Below are positions 1-7,195 of a stretch of DNA of 64,000 nt, in pieces. The stretch lies in contig CAIOVE010000032.1 in NCBI GenBank assembly GCA_903861645.1, positions 27,201 through 91,200 of the forward strand, given 5' to 3'. Both the position numbers and the translations under genes were made by a program. This stretch comes from an uncultured Hyphomicrobiales bacterium. GTDB taxonomy: Bacteria; Pseudomonadota; Alphaproteobacteria; Rhizobiales; Beijerinckiaceae. Below the pieces are notes generated by a model that had not been told where the DNA came from, ran no database searches, and saw nothing but the letters and a program-made list of their open reading frames with translations. The stretch's first letter is position 1. Every line of letters begins with the position of its first letter.

Positions 1-784
1 CGAGGAATTGCTTCATCGCCTTTTCGCGGCCCTTCTCGGGGTCGACGAACTTCAGCGCGTCGCTCTTGCAGTTGAGGTAGTCGAGCGCCTGATCCTGCGT
101 CATGCCGCGCACGGAGCGCACGGCGTCCTTGGTGTAGCGCACGGCGGCGGGGCTCTTGGCCTCGAGCATCTTGGCGAACTCCAGCGTCCTGGCGCGTAGT
201 TCGGCGACGGGGTAGGACTTGTTCACGAACTTCATGTCGGCGGCTTCCTTGCCGCTGAAGCGCTCGCCCGTGACGGAGTAATAGATCGCGTCGCGATAGC
301 CCATGGCCTGCGTCACGGCCCAGGCCACGAGGCCGCCGGGGATGATGCCCCAGTTGACCTCCGACAGGCCGAAGGTGGCGTCATCGGCCGCGATGGCGAA
401 GTCGCAGGCGATGACCGGCGTGAAGCCGCCGCCGAAGCAATAGCCATGCACCATGGCGATGGTGGCCTTGGGGAAGCGGGACAGCTTGTCCCAGCGCCAG
501 GAATGGGCGGCGCGGCGGGCGCGCACGCGCAGCTTGGGGTCTTCCTCGGTGCCGCGGAAATAGAGCTTCAGATCCTGCCCGGCGCAGAAGTGACCGCCGG
601 CGCCGGTGATGACGACAACGCGCGTCTGGTCGTCCTCCTCGGCCCAGTCGAGCGCCTCGCACATGTCCATGTGCAGTTGCGGGCTCATGGCGTTGCGCTT
701 TTCCGGACGATTGAGAACGATGAAGGTCACGCCGCCCTCGCGTTCAATCTTCACGTTTTCGAGCTTGATCACTTCGTCCGTCAT
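1..784 (-). CDS. Crotonase-fold enoyl-CoA hydratase/lyase, HCHL-like (3' end cut)
   Basis: No stop is reached before the window edge, so the ORF track omits it; 261 codons are visible from the ATG at 784. The fold is enoyl-CoA hydratase/isomerase. NRPEKRNAMSP (residues 25-35), the oxyanion-hole stretches AGQDLKLYF and GYCFGGGF, and FGLSEVNWG carrying the likely catalytic Glu142 match p-hydroxycinnamoyl-CoA hydratase/lyase (feruloyl-CoA to vanillin) better than ordinary crotonases. From memory of the Pseudomonas enzyme, its phenol-binding Tyr239 aligns with Asn238 here (DYLNCK), so feruloyl-CoA need not be the substrate. It is last of a ten-gene minus-strand run, 111 bases after a Bug binding protein. 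Superfamily assignment is firm; substrate is inference. Confidence 0.88.
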   Translation of the reverse strand, partial: MTDEVIKLENVKIEREGGVTFIVLNRPEKRNAMSPQLHMDMCEALDWAEEDDQTRVVVITGAGGHFCAGQDLKLYFRGTEEDPKLRVRARRAAHSWRWDKLSRFPKATIAMVHGYCFGGGFTPVIACDFAIAADDATFGLSEVNWGIIPGGLVAWAVTQAMGYRDAIYYSVTGERFSGKEAADMKFVNKSYPVAELRARTLEFAKMLEAKSPAAVRYTKDAVRSVRGMTQDQALDYLNCKSDALKFVDPEKGREKAMKQFL

Positions 785-895
785 GGGTTCCTCCCGAAAG
801 GATTTATCGACGGGGCGCTTGTGCGGCCCCTGCCGGTTTCCCTTCATTGATACACAGCCGCCGCCCATGGGGTCAATGCGCGCCCTTGCCGCATT

Positions 896-1921
896 TCAGG
901 GCGGCGCGATGGCCGCGCGGGCCTTTTCAACGATGTCGCGCGGCGTGGCGTAAAGCGCCTTGATCGTGGCTTCGAGTTTGGCGCCGGTCATCAGGGATGG
1001 CTGCAAGCCTTGCCGCGCCGCGTCGGCCAGAAGGTCGGGGTCGGCAAGGGTTCTGGTGAAGGCGGCGCGTATGGCCTCGACTCGCTCGCGCGGCGCGTCG
1101 GGCGCCATGACGAAGGGGCGGGTGAAGGCGAATTGTCCGTAGATGATTTCGAGGATTTGCCGTTGCTCGGGCGTCCTGGCGAAGTTAAGCGCGCGCGGCA
1201 CGCCGGCGCGGTCAAGCTCGGGATCGGTGCGGATCGTTTCCTGCACCAGCACCCGCACGGGCGCGTCGGGCGACCGCCACTCGGGCCGCTGGGAAACAAC
1301 GCTGGTGTAGCCCATGCCGCAAATGCCTTGAACCTCGCCCTTGTCCATGGCGAGCAGAACCTCGCGCGTGCCGGGATAGCCGCTGATCAGCCGGAATTTG
1401 GCGCCGAGCGTGGTCTTGAGCGCCGTCGGCATGTCGTGTGTCGTGCCGCCGCTCGATCCGATGATGGCCTCGGTCGAGAAAACGTCGGCGAAGGTCTGGA
1501 CGCGGGCGTCCTTGCGCATCAGGCAGGTCGAGACCTCGGCGTTGGCGCTGCCGATGTAATTGAAGGCGCGCGGGTCGTACTTGACGATGCCGCGTTCGCC
1601 AAGCAGCGGCTCAAGCAGGGAGCCGGACGACGTCGCGGCGATAACCGTGCCGTCGCGTGGCGCGATGGAGACGAGATAATTCACCGCCGTCGCGCCGCCG
1701 GCGCCCACCATGTTGTTGTAGACGACGGTTGGATGGCCGGGCAGATATTTGCCGATGTAGCGGCCGACGAGGCGACCGTAGGCGTCATAGCCGCCGCCGA
1801 CGTTGGAGCCGATGACGATGGTCAGGTTCTTGCCGCGATAGAATTGCTCGATCGCGTCCTGCGCCCGCGCGTGGCCCATGCTCAGCCACAGGCAAAAGAG
1901 CGCAAGCCATCGCCGCCACAT
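896..1921 (-). CDS. Tripartite tricarboxylate transporter substrate-binding protein (TctC/Bug family)
   Basis: A 341-residue periplasmic binding protein. Residues 1-20 form a signal peptide ending ARAQ, followed by the Bug opening DAIEQFYRGKNLTIVIGSN and the ligand-loop region GGGYDAYGRLVGRYIG. Length fits the family (about 320-340). Bug proteins capture small carboxylates for a TctAB membrane pair, but no TctA or TctB lies in the window, so it is an orphan binder or serves a distant transporter. The ATG at 1921 has a good ribosome site (GGGAGGACGC). It sits between an orphan ABC ATPase and a crotonase on the same strand. The ligand cannot be read from sequence. Confidence 0.88.
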   Translation of the reverse strand: MWRRWLALFCLWLSMGHARAQDAIEQFYRGKNLTIVIGSNVGGGYDAYGRLVGRYIGKYLPGHPTVVYNNMVGAGGATAVNYLVSIAPRDGTVIAATSSGSLLEPLLGERGIVKYDPRAFNYIGSANAEVSTCLMRKDARVQTFADVFSTEAIIGSSGGTTHDMPTALKTTLGAKFRLISGYPGTREVLLAMDKGEVQGICGMGYTSVVSQRPEWRSPDAPVRVLVQETIRTDPELDRAGVPRALNFARTPEQRQILEIIYGQFAFTRPFVMAPDAPRERVEAIRAAFTRTLADPDLLADAARQGLQPSLMTGAKLEATIKALYATPRDIVEKARAAIAPP

Positions 1922-1997
1922 GATGCGTCCTCCCGTTCGTGGACGCGCCGTTCGCGCGCCTCGTGTTTGGTTCAGCCTAGCACATCCGGCGCGCGCG

Positions 1998-2777
1998 TCA
2001 GCCCGCGACGACCTCGCGATCGGCCATGCGGGCCTCCTCGCGGATCAAAGCCCAGAGGGTTTCGTGCAGTCGCGCAAGCTCTACGCGCGCCGAGGGTTTT
2101 CGTCGCTCGTCGCGGGGGATGCCAATCGAGACGATCTCGCGCACGCGGCCGGGGCGTCGGCGCAAGACCACGACGCGGTCGGCCATGCGCAGGGCCTCGT
2201 CGAGATTATGCGTGACGTAAACGCCGGTGGTCTTCTCACGGGCCCAGATAGCCTCGAAATCATCCATCAACAATTCGCGTGTCTGCGCGTCTAGCGCCGA
2301 CAGCGGTTCGTCCATCAAGAGCACGGCAGGGCTGACGACCAGCGCGCGGGCGATGCCGACGCGCTGACGCATGCCGCCGGAGAGCTGTTTCGGCAGCGCG
2401 CCCGCGAAATCGGCGAGCCCCGTGCGCGCCAGCGCCTCGGTCACGCGCGCGGCTTTCTCCGCCTTGTCCATGCGATGATGTTCGAGGGGAAGCATGACGT
2501 TGCCGCGCACGTCGCGCCACGGCAACAGGGCGAAATCCTGAAAGATGAAGGTGAAGGGATTGAGCGAATTCGCCGGCAGTTCGCCGCGCACGCCAACGGC
2601 GCCGCTGGTGGGCTCGATCAATCCGCCGATAATGCCCAGCAACGTGGATTTGCCACAGCCGGAGGGGCCGATGATCGCGACGATCTCGCCTTCGGCCACC
2701 TCGAGCGAAACGCCATCGAGCGCCGTGGTGGCGCCATAGGCGTGCGAGACGTTGGAGACGCTCAACTCGAATGTCAC
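1998..2777 (-). CDS. ABC transporter ATP-binding protein, nitrate/sulfonate/taurine type
   Basis: A cytoplasmic ABC ATPase of about 259 residues. Walker A is GPSGCGKST, the Q-loop region FQDFALLPWRDV, the signature LSGGMRQR, Walker B VLLMDEPLSALDA and the switch His is in YVTHNLDEA. The LLPW after the Q-loop is typical of NrtD/SsuB/TauB ATPases importing nitrate, sulfonates or pyrimidine precursors. The track starts at TTG 2792; I prefer GTG 2777, which has GGAG nine bases upstream, but either is possible. It follows the cupin gene by 21 bases. No permease or matching binding protein is adjacent, which is unusual because these systems normally travel as three genes. Confidence 0.9.
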   Translation of the reverse strand: MTFELSVSNVSHAYGATTALDGVSLEVAEGEIVAIIGPSGCGKSTLLGIIGGLIEPTSGAVGVRGELPANSLNPFTFIFQDFALLPWRDVRGNVMLPLEHHRMDKAEKAARVTEALARTGLADFAGALPKQLSGGMRQRVGIARALVVSPAVLLMDEPLSALDAQTRELLMDDFEAIWAREKTTGVYVTHNLDEALRMADRVVVLRRRPGRVREIVSIGIPRDERRKPSARVELARLHETLWALIREEARMADREVVAG

Positions 2778-2798
2778 GCGCGAGCGCTCCAACGGAAA

Positions 2799-3305
2799 TC
2801 AGCCGCGGCCGTACCAGCGATCGGACATGACAAGCGTGCGCTTCTTGTTGCGGGGATCGTCGCCCGTTATGGTCGCGCCCTCGCTGTCGATGCGCTCGAA
2901 CCGATCGCCATCGGCGGAGGACGAGCCGACGCGCAGCAGCACCATCGGCTCCTTGCTCACCGTCTGGAACCAGTAAAACGTCCCGCGTGGCAGCAGCACG
3001 CCCTCGCCGGCGCCGATGATCTTTTCCTCGCCCTTGGGGCCGTAAAAGCGCGCCGCGCCTTGCAGGATCACGAAGGTATGGTCCTCGTTGGGATGCGCGT
3101 GCAATTCATTCTCGCCGCCCGACGCGTAGGTCTTCAACACGACCCACATGTTGGCCGATGTCGCCATGGGGATATTGGTGCGGCCATCCAGCGGCAGTTG
3201 CGCTTCAAGCTTGAAGAAGCTGGGGACGCCGTCGCGCGAGCGGGCCTCGATGGCCGCGTGCAGGTCGTCGGACGTTTCGGGAATAGCGCGCGCGTCATCC
3301 GCCAT
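2799..3305 (-). CDS. Cupin-domain protein
   Basis: A 168-residue single-domain protein with one conserved beta-barrel. The cupin metal motif is clear at GENELHAHPNEDHTFVILQG (two His, an acidic residue, a third His), and the second strand motif ends in PRGTFYWFQ. Such proteins bind a divalent metal and may be dioxygenases, isomerases or small-molecule sensors; nothing here separates these. The ATG has a strong GGGGGAGA ribosome site. It is in the run between a TIGR04282-type protein upstream (67-base gap) and the orphan ABC ATPase downstream, hinting at a metabolic role linked to small-molecule uptake. No signal peptide is seen, so it is probably cytoplasmic. Confidence 0.82.
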   Translation of the reverse strand: MADDARAIPETSDDLHAAIEARSRDGVPSFFKLEAQLPLDGRTNIPMATSANMWVVLKTYASGGENELHAHPNEDHTFVILQGAARFYGPKGEEKIIGAGEGVLLPRGTFYWFQTVSKEPMVLLRVGSSSADGDRFERIDSEGATITGDDPRNKKRTLVMSDRWYGRG

Positions 3306-3372
3306 GGTCGATCTCCCCCGGTCGCGAAGTCACGGTTTCGCGCCAAAGTTATGGGCGGGGCGGGGTGGCCGG

Positions 3373-4014
3373 TCAAGCAAGCGATGGTCGCCAGTCCGGC
3401 AACAGGCCGCTCGCGATCAGGCGATCCACGTCGGCGGGACGATCAATGTCCCAGACCACGGCGGGTTCGCTGAATGTCAGCCCTCGCGCGCGCAACCGCC
3501 GGCGCGTTTCCGCCATCACTGTGTCGACGCTCCAGACCATGCTTTCGAATAGTTCGGGCGCCGGTCGACGCAGACCCACGAGGGCGTAGCCGCCATCCTC
3601 GGCCGGCAGAAACACCGCGTCGTGGTCGTGCAAGCCCTCGGCGCAGGCGCGCAACAGCGGCGCGTCGATGACGGGCGCGTCCGTGCCCATCAGCAACAGC
3701 GGGCAATCATCCGCGAAGGCCGCGCGTATGCGCGCGCCAAGATCGCCCACCGGTTGGGCGCGCGTCGCGACATCGAAGACGCTGGCGATATCGGCAAGAA
3801 AGGGATCGGCGGCGTCGGGCGCGCACCAAAGGGTGACGGGCCCAAGACGGGCTTCCGCGACCACTTGCAGCGCGTGGCGGATGAGATGGCGATGCAGATC
3901 GGCGGCGCCGTCCGCGCCAAGCCGAGGGATGAGGCGCGTTTTCGTCGCGCCGGGGGTGGGCGCGCGCGTCATGATCGCGACGGCGACGTCAATCCGGTCC
4001 GGGTCGATAGCCAT
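3373..4014 (-). CDS. TIGR04282 (DUF2064) family nucleotidyl/glycosyl-transferase-like protein
   Basis: A 213-residue GT-A-like protein. Typical family stretches are MTRAPTPGATKTRLIPRLG near the N-terminus, LWCAPD, the acidic core LLLMGTDAPVIDAPLL, PAEDGGYALVGLRRP and a C-terminal WDIDRPADVDRL. Length and motifs match TIGR04282, often annotated as arsenosugar-biosynthesis glycosyltransferase although the biochemical role is mostly inferred. It overlaps the TIGR04283-type GT2 gene upstream by 26 bases, the usual partner arrangement, so the two are probably translated together. No arsenic methyltransferase or other arsenosugar gene is in the window, so the arsenosugar label should not be taken literally here. 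Confidence 0.88.
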   Translation of the reverse strand: MAIDPDRIDVAVAIMTRAPTPGATKTRLIPRLGADGAADLHRHLIRHALQVVAEARLGPVTLWCAPDAADPFLADIASVFDVATRAQPVGDLGARIRAAFADDCPLLLMGTDAPVIDAPLLRACAEGLHDHDAVFLPAEDGGYALVGLRRPAPELFESMVWSVDTVMAETRRRLRARGLTFSEPAVVWDIDRPADVDRLIASGLLPDWRPSLA

Positions 4015-4702
4015 ATCTCACCGCGAGATCGCGTGGGTCGGCGCCAAGGAAGTAGGCCGCCCGCAAACGCCACATCAGCAGGATTGTTCCGATAACGCCA
4101 TGCTTTTCCCAGCGCCGGCCCGATGTCGTCGCGCGGGCGCGCAGGCAGAGCGGCGGGCCAAGGCGTTTCATGCGCGCGGAAAACGCGATGTCCTCCATCA
4201 GCGGGATATCGGGAAAGCCGCCCGTCGCGCGAAACGCGTCGGCGCGCGCGAAGATCGCCTGATCGCCGGTGGCGATTCCCGTCAGGCGCGAGCGAATGTT
4301 CATCAGCTTGGCGACCACGCGCAGCAGGAGCGACGCGCCATCGATTTGAACATCGAAACGACCCCATGCGCGGCCGCTCGCCGTGAGCCCGTCGAGCACG
4401 AGCGCGTCGGCGTTGTCGGGCAGGCGCGTGTCGACGTGGAGAAACAGCAGCGTGTCGCTTGCGGCGCGCGCGGCGGCGGCGTTCATCTGCGAGGCGCGCC
4501 CGCGCGGCGCGGCGATAACGAGATCGCCCGCGCCCGCCGCCAGCGCCATCGTCGCGTCGCCGCTGCCGCCATCGCACAGGATTATTTCGACGCCGCGCGC
4601 GCGCAACGGCGCAAGCGCGCGCAACGCCTGTATGATCGAGTCCGCCTCGTTCAGAACGGGAACGAGTATGGACAGGGGCGGCTTCAAGCCTTGCGCGACC
4701 AT
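3989..4702 (-). CDS. TIGR04283 family GT2 glycosyltransferase
   Basis: The track's 549-residue ORF starts far upstream in a wrong-frame extension; the real gene begins at the ATG at 4702 and encodes 237 residues. The GT2 core is visible: SILVPVLNEADSI, LCDGGSGDAT, the phosphate-contact RGRASQMN, the LFLHVDTRLP metal-binding DxD, and WGRFDVQIDG, TGDQAIFARA and FPDIPLMEDIA towards the C-terminus. These are diagnostic of TIGR04283. It overlaps the upstream dehydrogenase gene by 19 bases and the downstream TIGR04282 gene by 26, so translational coupling is likely. Its acceptor is unknown. Confidence 0.9.
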   Translation of the reverse strand: MVAQGLKPPLSILVPVLNEADSIIQALRALAPLRARGVEIILCDGGSGDATMALAAGAGDLVIAAPRGRASQMNAAAARAASDTLLFLHVDTRLPDNADALVLDGLTASGRAWGRFDVQIDGASLLLRVVAKLMNIRSRLTGIATGDQAIFARADAFRATGGFPDIPLMEDIAFSARMKRLGPPLCLRARATTSGRRWEKHGVIGTILLMWRLRAAYFLGADPRDLAVRYGYRPGPD

Positions 4703-5517
4703 CCGGGCGGATTGGTCGCCTTGACGCGGCGCGCCTCCTTGACGAGTTCCTTCACCGCGCCCGCGATGGGTAGGGAAAGGCCCGCCTGATCGGCCATTTT
4801 CGAGACGATCTGCATGTCCTTCAGCGCCCAGGTGAAGCTTGTCTGCTCCCAGTCCTCCAGCGCCTGACTCTTGCCGGAACTCAGCATCAGCGCCTCGCGC
4901 AGCTTGGGCAGGTCGATGCCGGTGGATTCCGCCACGCGCCCGGCCTCGATCAGGCCGATGCTCGTCACCCACAGCAACATGTTGTTCATGGCCTTGGCGA
5001 CCTGCCCGTGGCCGACGTCGCCGAGATGGGCGATGTCGGACGCGAAGGTCGAATAGACTTCGCGTCCGCGCGCCACGACTTCGTCGCGGCCGCCGAACAG
5101 CGCCAGCAACTTGCCCTCGTCGGCGAACCAGCGACCCCGGCAGATCGGCGCGTCGAGCACGTCGCAGCCGCGCGCGCGCGCCGCGGCGTCGAGCGCCTTC
5201 ACCGTGTCCGGCGAAACGGTCGACGAAACCGCGATGATCGCGCCGCGCGGCAAAGCTGCGAGCACGCCGTTGCCTCCCAGTGTGACCTCGTTGACTTCCT
5301 CGTCGTAGCCAACGCCGAGAATGATGAAATCGCTGACCGCGCCGAGCGCCGCGGGGGTGTCGGCGATTTTCGCGCCCATTTCCGCGACCTTCGCGAGGTT
5401 GTCCTTGCTGACGTCGACGGCCGTGACGTCGTAGCCATGCTTGATCATGTGCTTGACCATCGGCTGGCCCATGCGTCCAACGCCAATGATGCCAACCCGC
5501 GCTTTTTTCGTCGTCAT
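4684..5517 (-). CDS. NAD(P)-dependent 3-hydroxyisobutyrate-dehydrogenase-like beta-hydroxyacid dehydrogenase
   Basis: A 277-residue cytoplasmic oxidoreductase. The N-terminal Rossmann fold has GIIGVGRMGQPM, and the helical C-terminal domain carries the catalytic Lys in GQVAKAMNNMLLW. The substrate loop, usually DAPVSGG, reads DAPICRGRW, so the substrate is probably not a classic hydroxyisobutyrate or tartronate semialdehyde. I chose the ATG at 5517 rather than the track start because GGAGGCGGGA directly precedes it. It lies 17 bases after hydantoinase B and overlaps the GT2 gene, so it may act on a product of the hydantoinase-like pair. That link is inferred from position only. Confidence 0.88.
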   Translation of the reverse strand: MTTKKARVGIIGVGRMGQPMVKHMIKHGYDVTAVDVSKDNLAKVAEMGAKIADTPAALGAVSDFIILGVGYDEEVNEVTLGGNGVLAALPRGAIIAVSSTVSPDTVKALDAAARARGCDVLDAPICRGRWFADEGKLLALFGGRDEVVARGREVYSTFASDIAHLGDVGHGQVAKAMNNMLLWVTSIGLIEAGRVAESTGIDLPKLREALMLSSGKSQALEDWEQTSFTWALKDMQIVSKMADQAGLSLPIAGAVKELVKEARRVKATNPPGWSRKA

Positions 5518-5534
5518 TCCCGCCTCCATGTTGT

Positions 5535-7193
5535 TCAGCCTTCGAGGCCGTAGATTTTTCTAGCCTTGTCGGCGGACACATATCCCTCGGCGACATCGCG
5601 CGCCACGGACGCCTTGTCGCGCGCGCGTGGATCGCCAAAGCCGCCGCCGCCTGCGCTCTGGATGAGAAACCGGTCGCCCGCCTTCAGATCATAGCGGCCG
5701 GACGCGCGGGTTTCGATTTCGTCGGGGGCGCCAACGCGCACGACGAAACGACCGCCGGCCCCATCGCCGCCGCCGCCAACGCCGCCCGGCGGAAACCGGC
5801 TCTTGTCGAAGCGCCGGATGATCATCGCGTCCTCCAGCAATTCATATTCGCGCTGGAAGGAGACGCCGCCGCGCCATTGGCCGGCGCCGCCGGTGTCCGG
5901 CACGATGTTGAATTGCCTGATGCGGCAGGGATATTCGGACTCGAGAATTTCGATCGGCGTCACGTGCAGATTGCTGAGATGGGCCGCCGTGCAGGACGCG
6001 CCGTCGGAGCCTTGACCGCCGCCGTAGGCGGAACCGACGATCTCGTATTGCATGGCCGACTGACCGGGTCGGCCCTTCGCCCACGCAATCAGCAGCGCGC
6101 TCGACGAACCCGCGTGCGCGCAGGCGCGCGTCGGATTGAGGCGAGCCATCGCCTCGAGAATGACGTCGACCAGTTTCAGATTGACCATCTGATAATTTGA
6201 CACGGGCGAGGGCGGCGACGCGTTGACCACCGTGTTGGGCGCCACGACGATCCTGATGCAATCGCGCATGCCATCGTTGAAGTGCAGCCGCGGGCCAAGG
6301 CTGCCGATCAGCGAATAGAACACGCAGGCCTCGACCATCGAGGGCCGCAGGTTGATGGGCCCGCGCGCCTGCGGATCGCTGCCGGTGAAATCGAATTCGG
6401 CGACGCCATCCCTGATGTTGATCGTGACGGCGAGCTTCACCGGTTTGTCGATGGCGACGCCGTCGTTGTCGAGAAAACCCTCCGCGGAAGACGAGGCCTC
6501 GGGCAGTTTCGCGATGGCGCCGCGCAGTTCCTCGGCGGCGCCGCGGAGAATGGCCGCGAAGGCGCCGGTAACGGTCGCCGCGCCAAAGCGCGCGCAGAGT
6601 TCGCCGACGCGCGTCGCGCCCATTTGCGTGACGGCGATCTGCGCGGTCATGTCGCCGCCAACGAGCGTGGGTTGCCGCGAATTGGCCAGAATGAATCGCT
6701 CGATGTCGGGCAGCACGCGCCCGGCGTCGCGAATCTTGATTGGCGGAACCAGCACGCCCTCGTGAAACATTTCCGTCGCGTTGGCCGACGTCGATCCGGG
6801 CACGGTGCCGCCGACGTCGGCCTTGTGCGCGATGGAGCCCGCGAAGGCGACGATGTCGCCATTGGCGAACACCGGCGCGACGAAGGCCATGTCGGACACA
6901 TGCGGCAATCCGCCCTCGTAGGGATGGTTGCTGACGAAAACGTCGCCTTCCCCGATGTCGCCGCCGGGTCCGTAGAGTTCGAGCACGCGCCCGACGAGAT
7001 GACGATACACTGGCGCGTGGAAGAACATGGGCGGCGAGACGATGAGGCGGCCCTCGCGGTCGAGAATGACGCAGGAGAAGTCGCGCGACTCGCGGATGAT
7101 CGTCGAATAGCCCGAGCGATAGAAATGATAGTGCATTTCATCGACGAGGCTGGCGATCTTGTTGCGCAGGATCTGGATGGTGATCGCGTCCAT
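5535..7193 (-). CDS. Hydantoinase B/oxoprolinase family protein
   Basis: A 552-residue HyuB-type subunit. It begins with the family signature region (IQILRNKIASLVDEM), contains FVSNHPYEGGLPHVSDM with likely metal or substrate contacts, and ends in the Gly-rich tail SAGGGGFGDP common to N-methylhydantoinase B, 5-oxoprolinase and acetone-carboxylase-type subunits. It starts two bases after the hyuA stop, so the pair is clearly co-translated. Together they should perform ATP-dependent opening or carboxylation of a cyclic amide, ketone or lactam; the exact substrate is unknown. The neighbouring TAXI binding protein and dehydrogenase suggest uptake and further oxidation. Confidence 0.93.
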   Translation of the reverse strand: MDAITIQILRNKIASLVDEMHYHFYRSGYSTIIRESRDFSCVILDREGRLIVSPPMFFHAPVYRHLVGRVLELYGPGGDIGEGDVFVSNHPYEGGLPHVSDMAFVAPVFANGDIVAFAGSIAHKADVGGTVPGSTSANATEMFHEGVLVPPIKIRDAGRVLPDIERFILANSRQPTLVGGDMTAQIAVTQMGATRVGELCARFGAATVTGAFAAILRGAAEELRGAIAKLPEASSSAEGFLDNDGVAIDKPVKLAVTINIRDGVAEFDFTGSDPQARGPINLRPSMVEACVFYSLIGSLGPRLHFNDGMRDCIRIVVAPNTVVNASPPSPVSNYQMVNLKLVDVILEAMARLNPTRACAHAGSSSALLIAWAKGRPGQSAMQYEIVGSAYGGGQGSDGASCTAAHLSNLHVTPIEILESEYPCRIRQFNIVPDTGGAGQWRGGVSFQREYELLEDAMIIRRFDKSRFPPGGVGGGGDGAGGRFVVRVGAPDEIETRASGRYDLKAGDRFLIQSAGGGGFGDPRARDKASVARDVAEGYVSADKARKIYGLEG

Positions 7194-7195
7194 GA

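Noticed and set aside
3989-5638. 549-residue reading frame covering the GT2 gene
   Set aside because: Only the last 237 residues match a family; the rest is wrong-frame DNA of the dehydrogenase gene.
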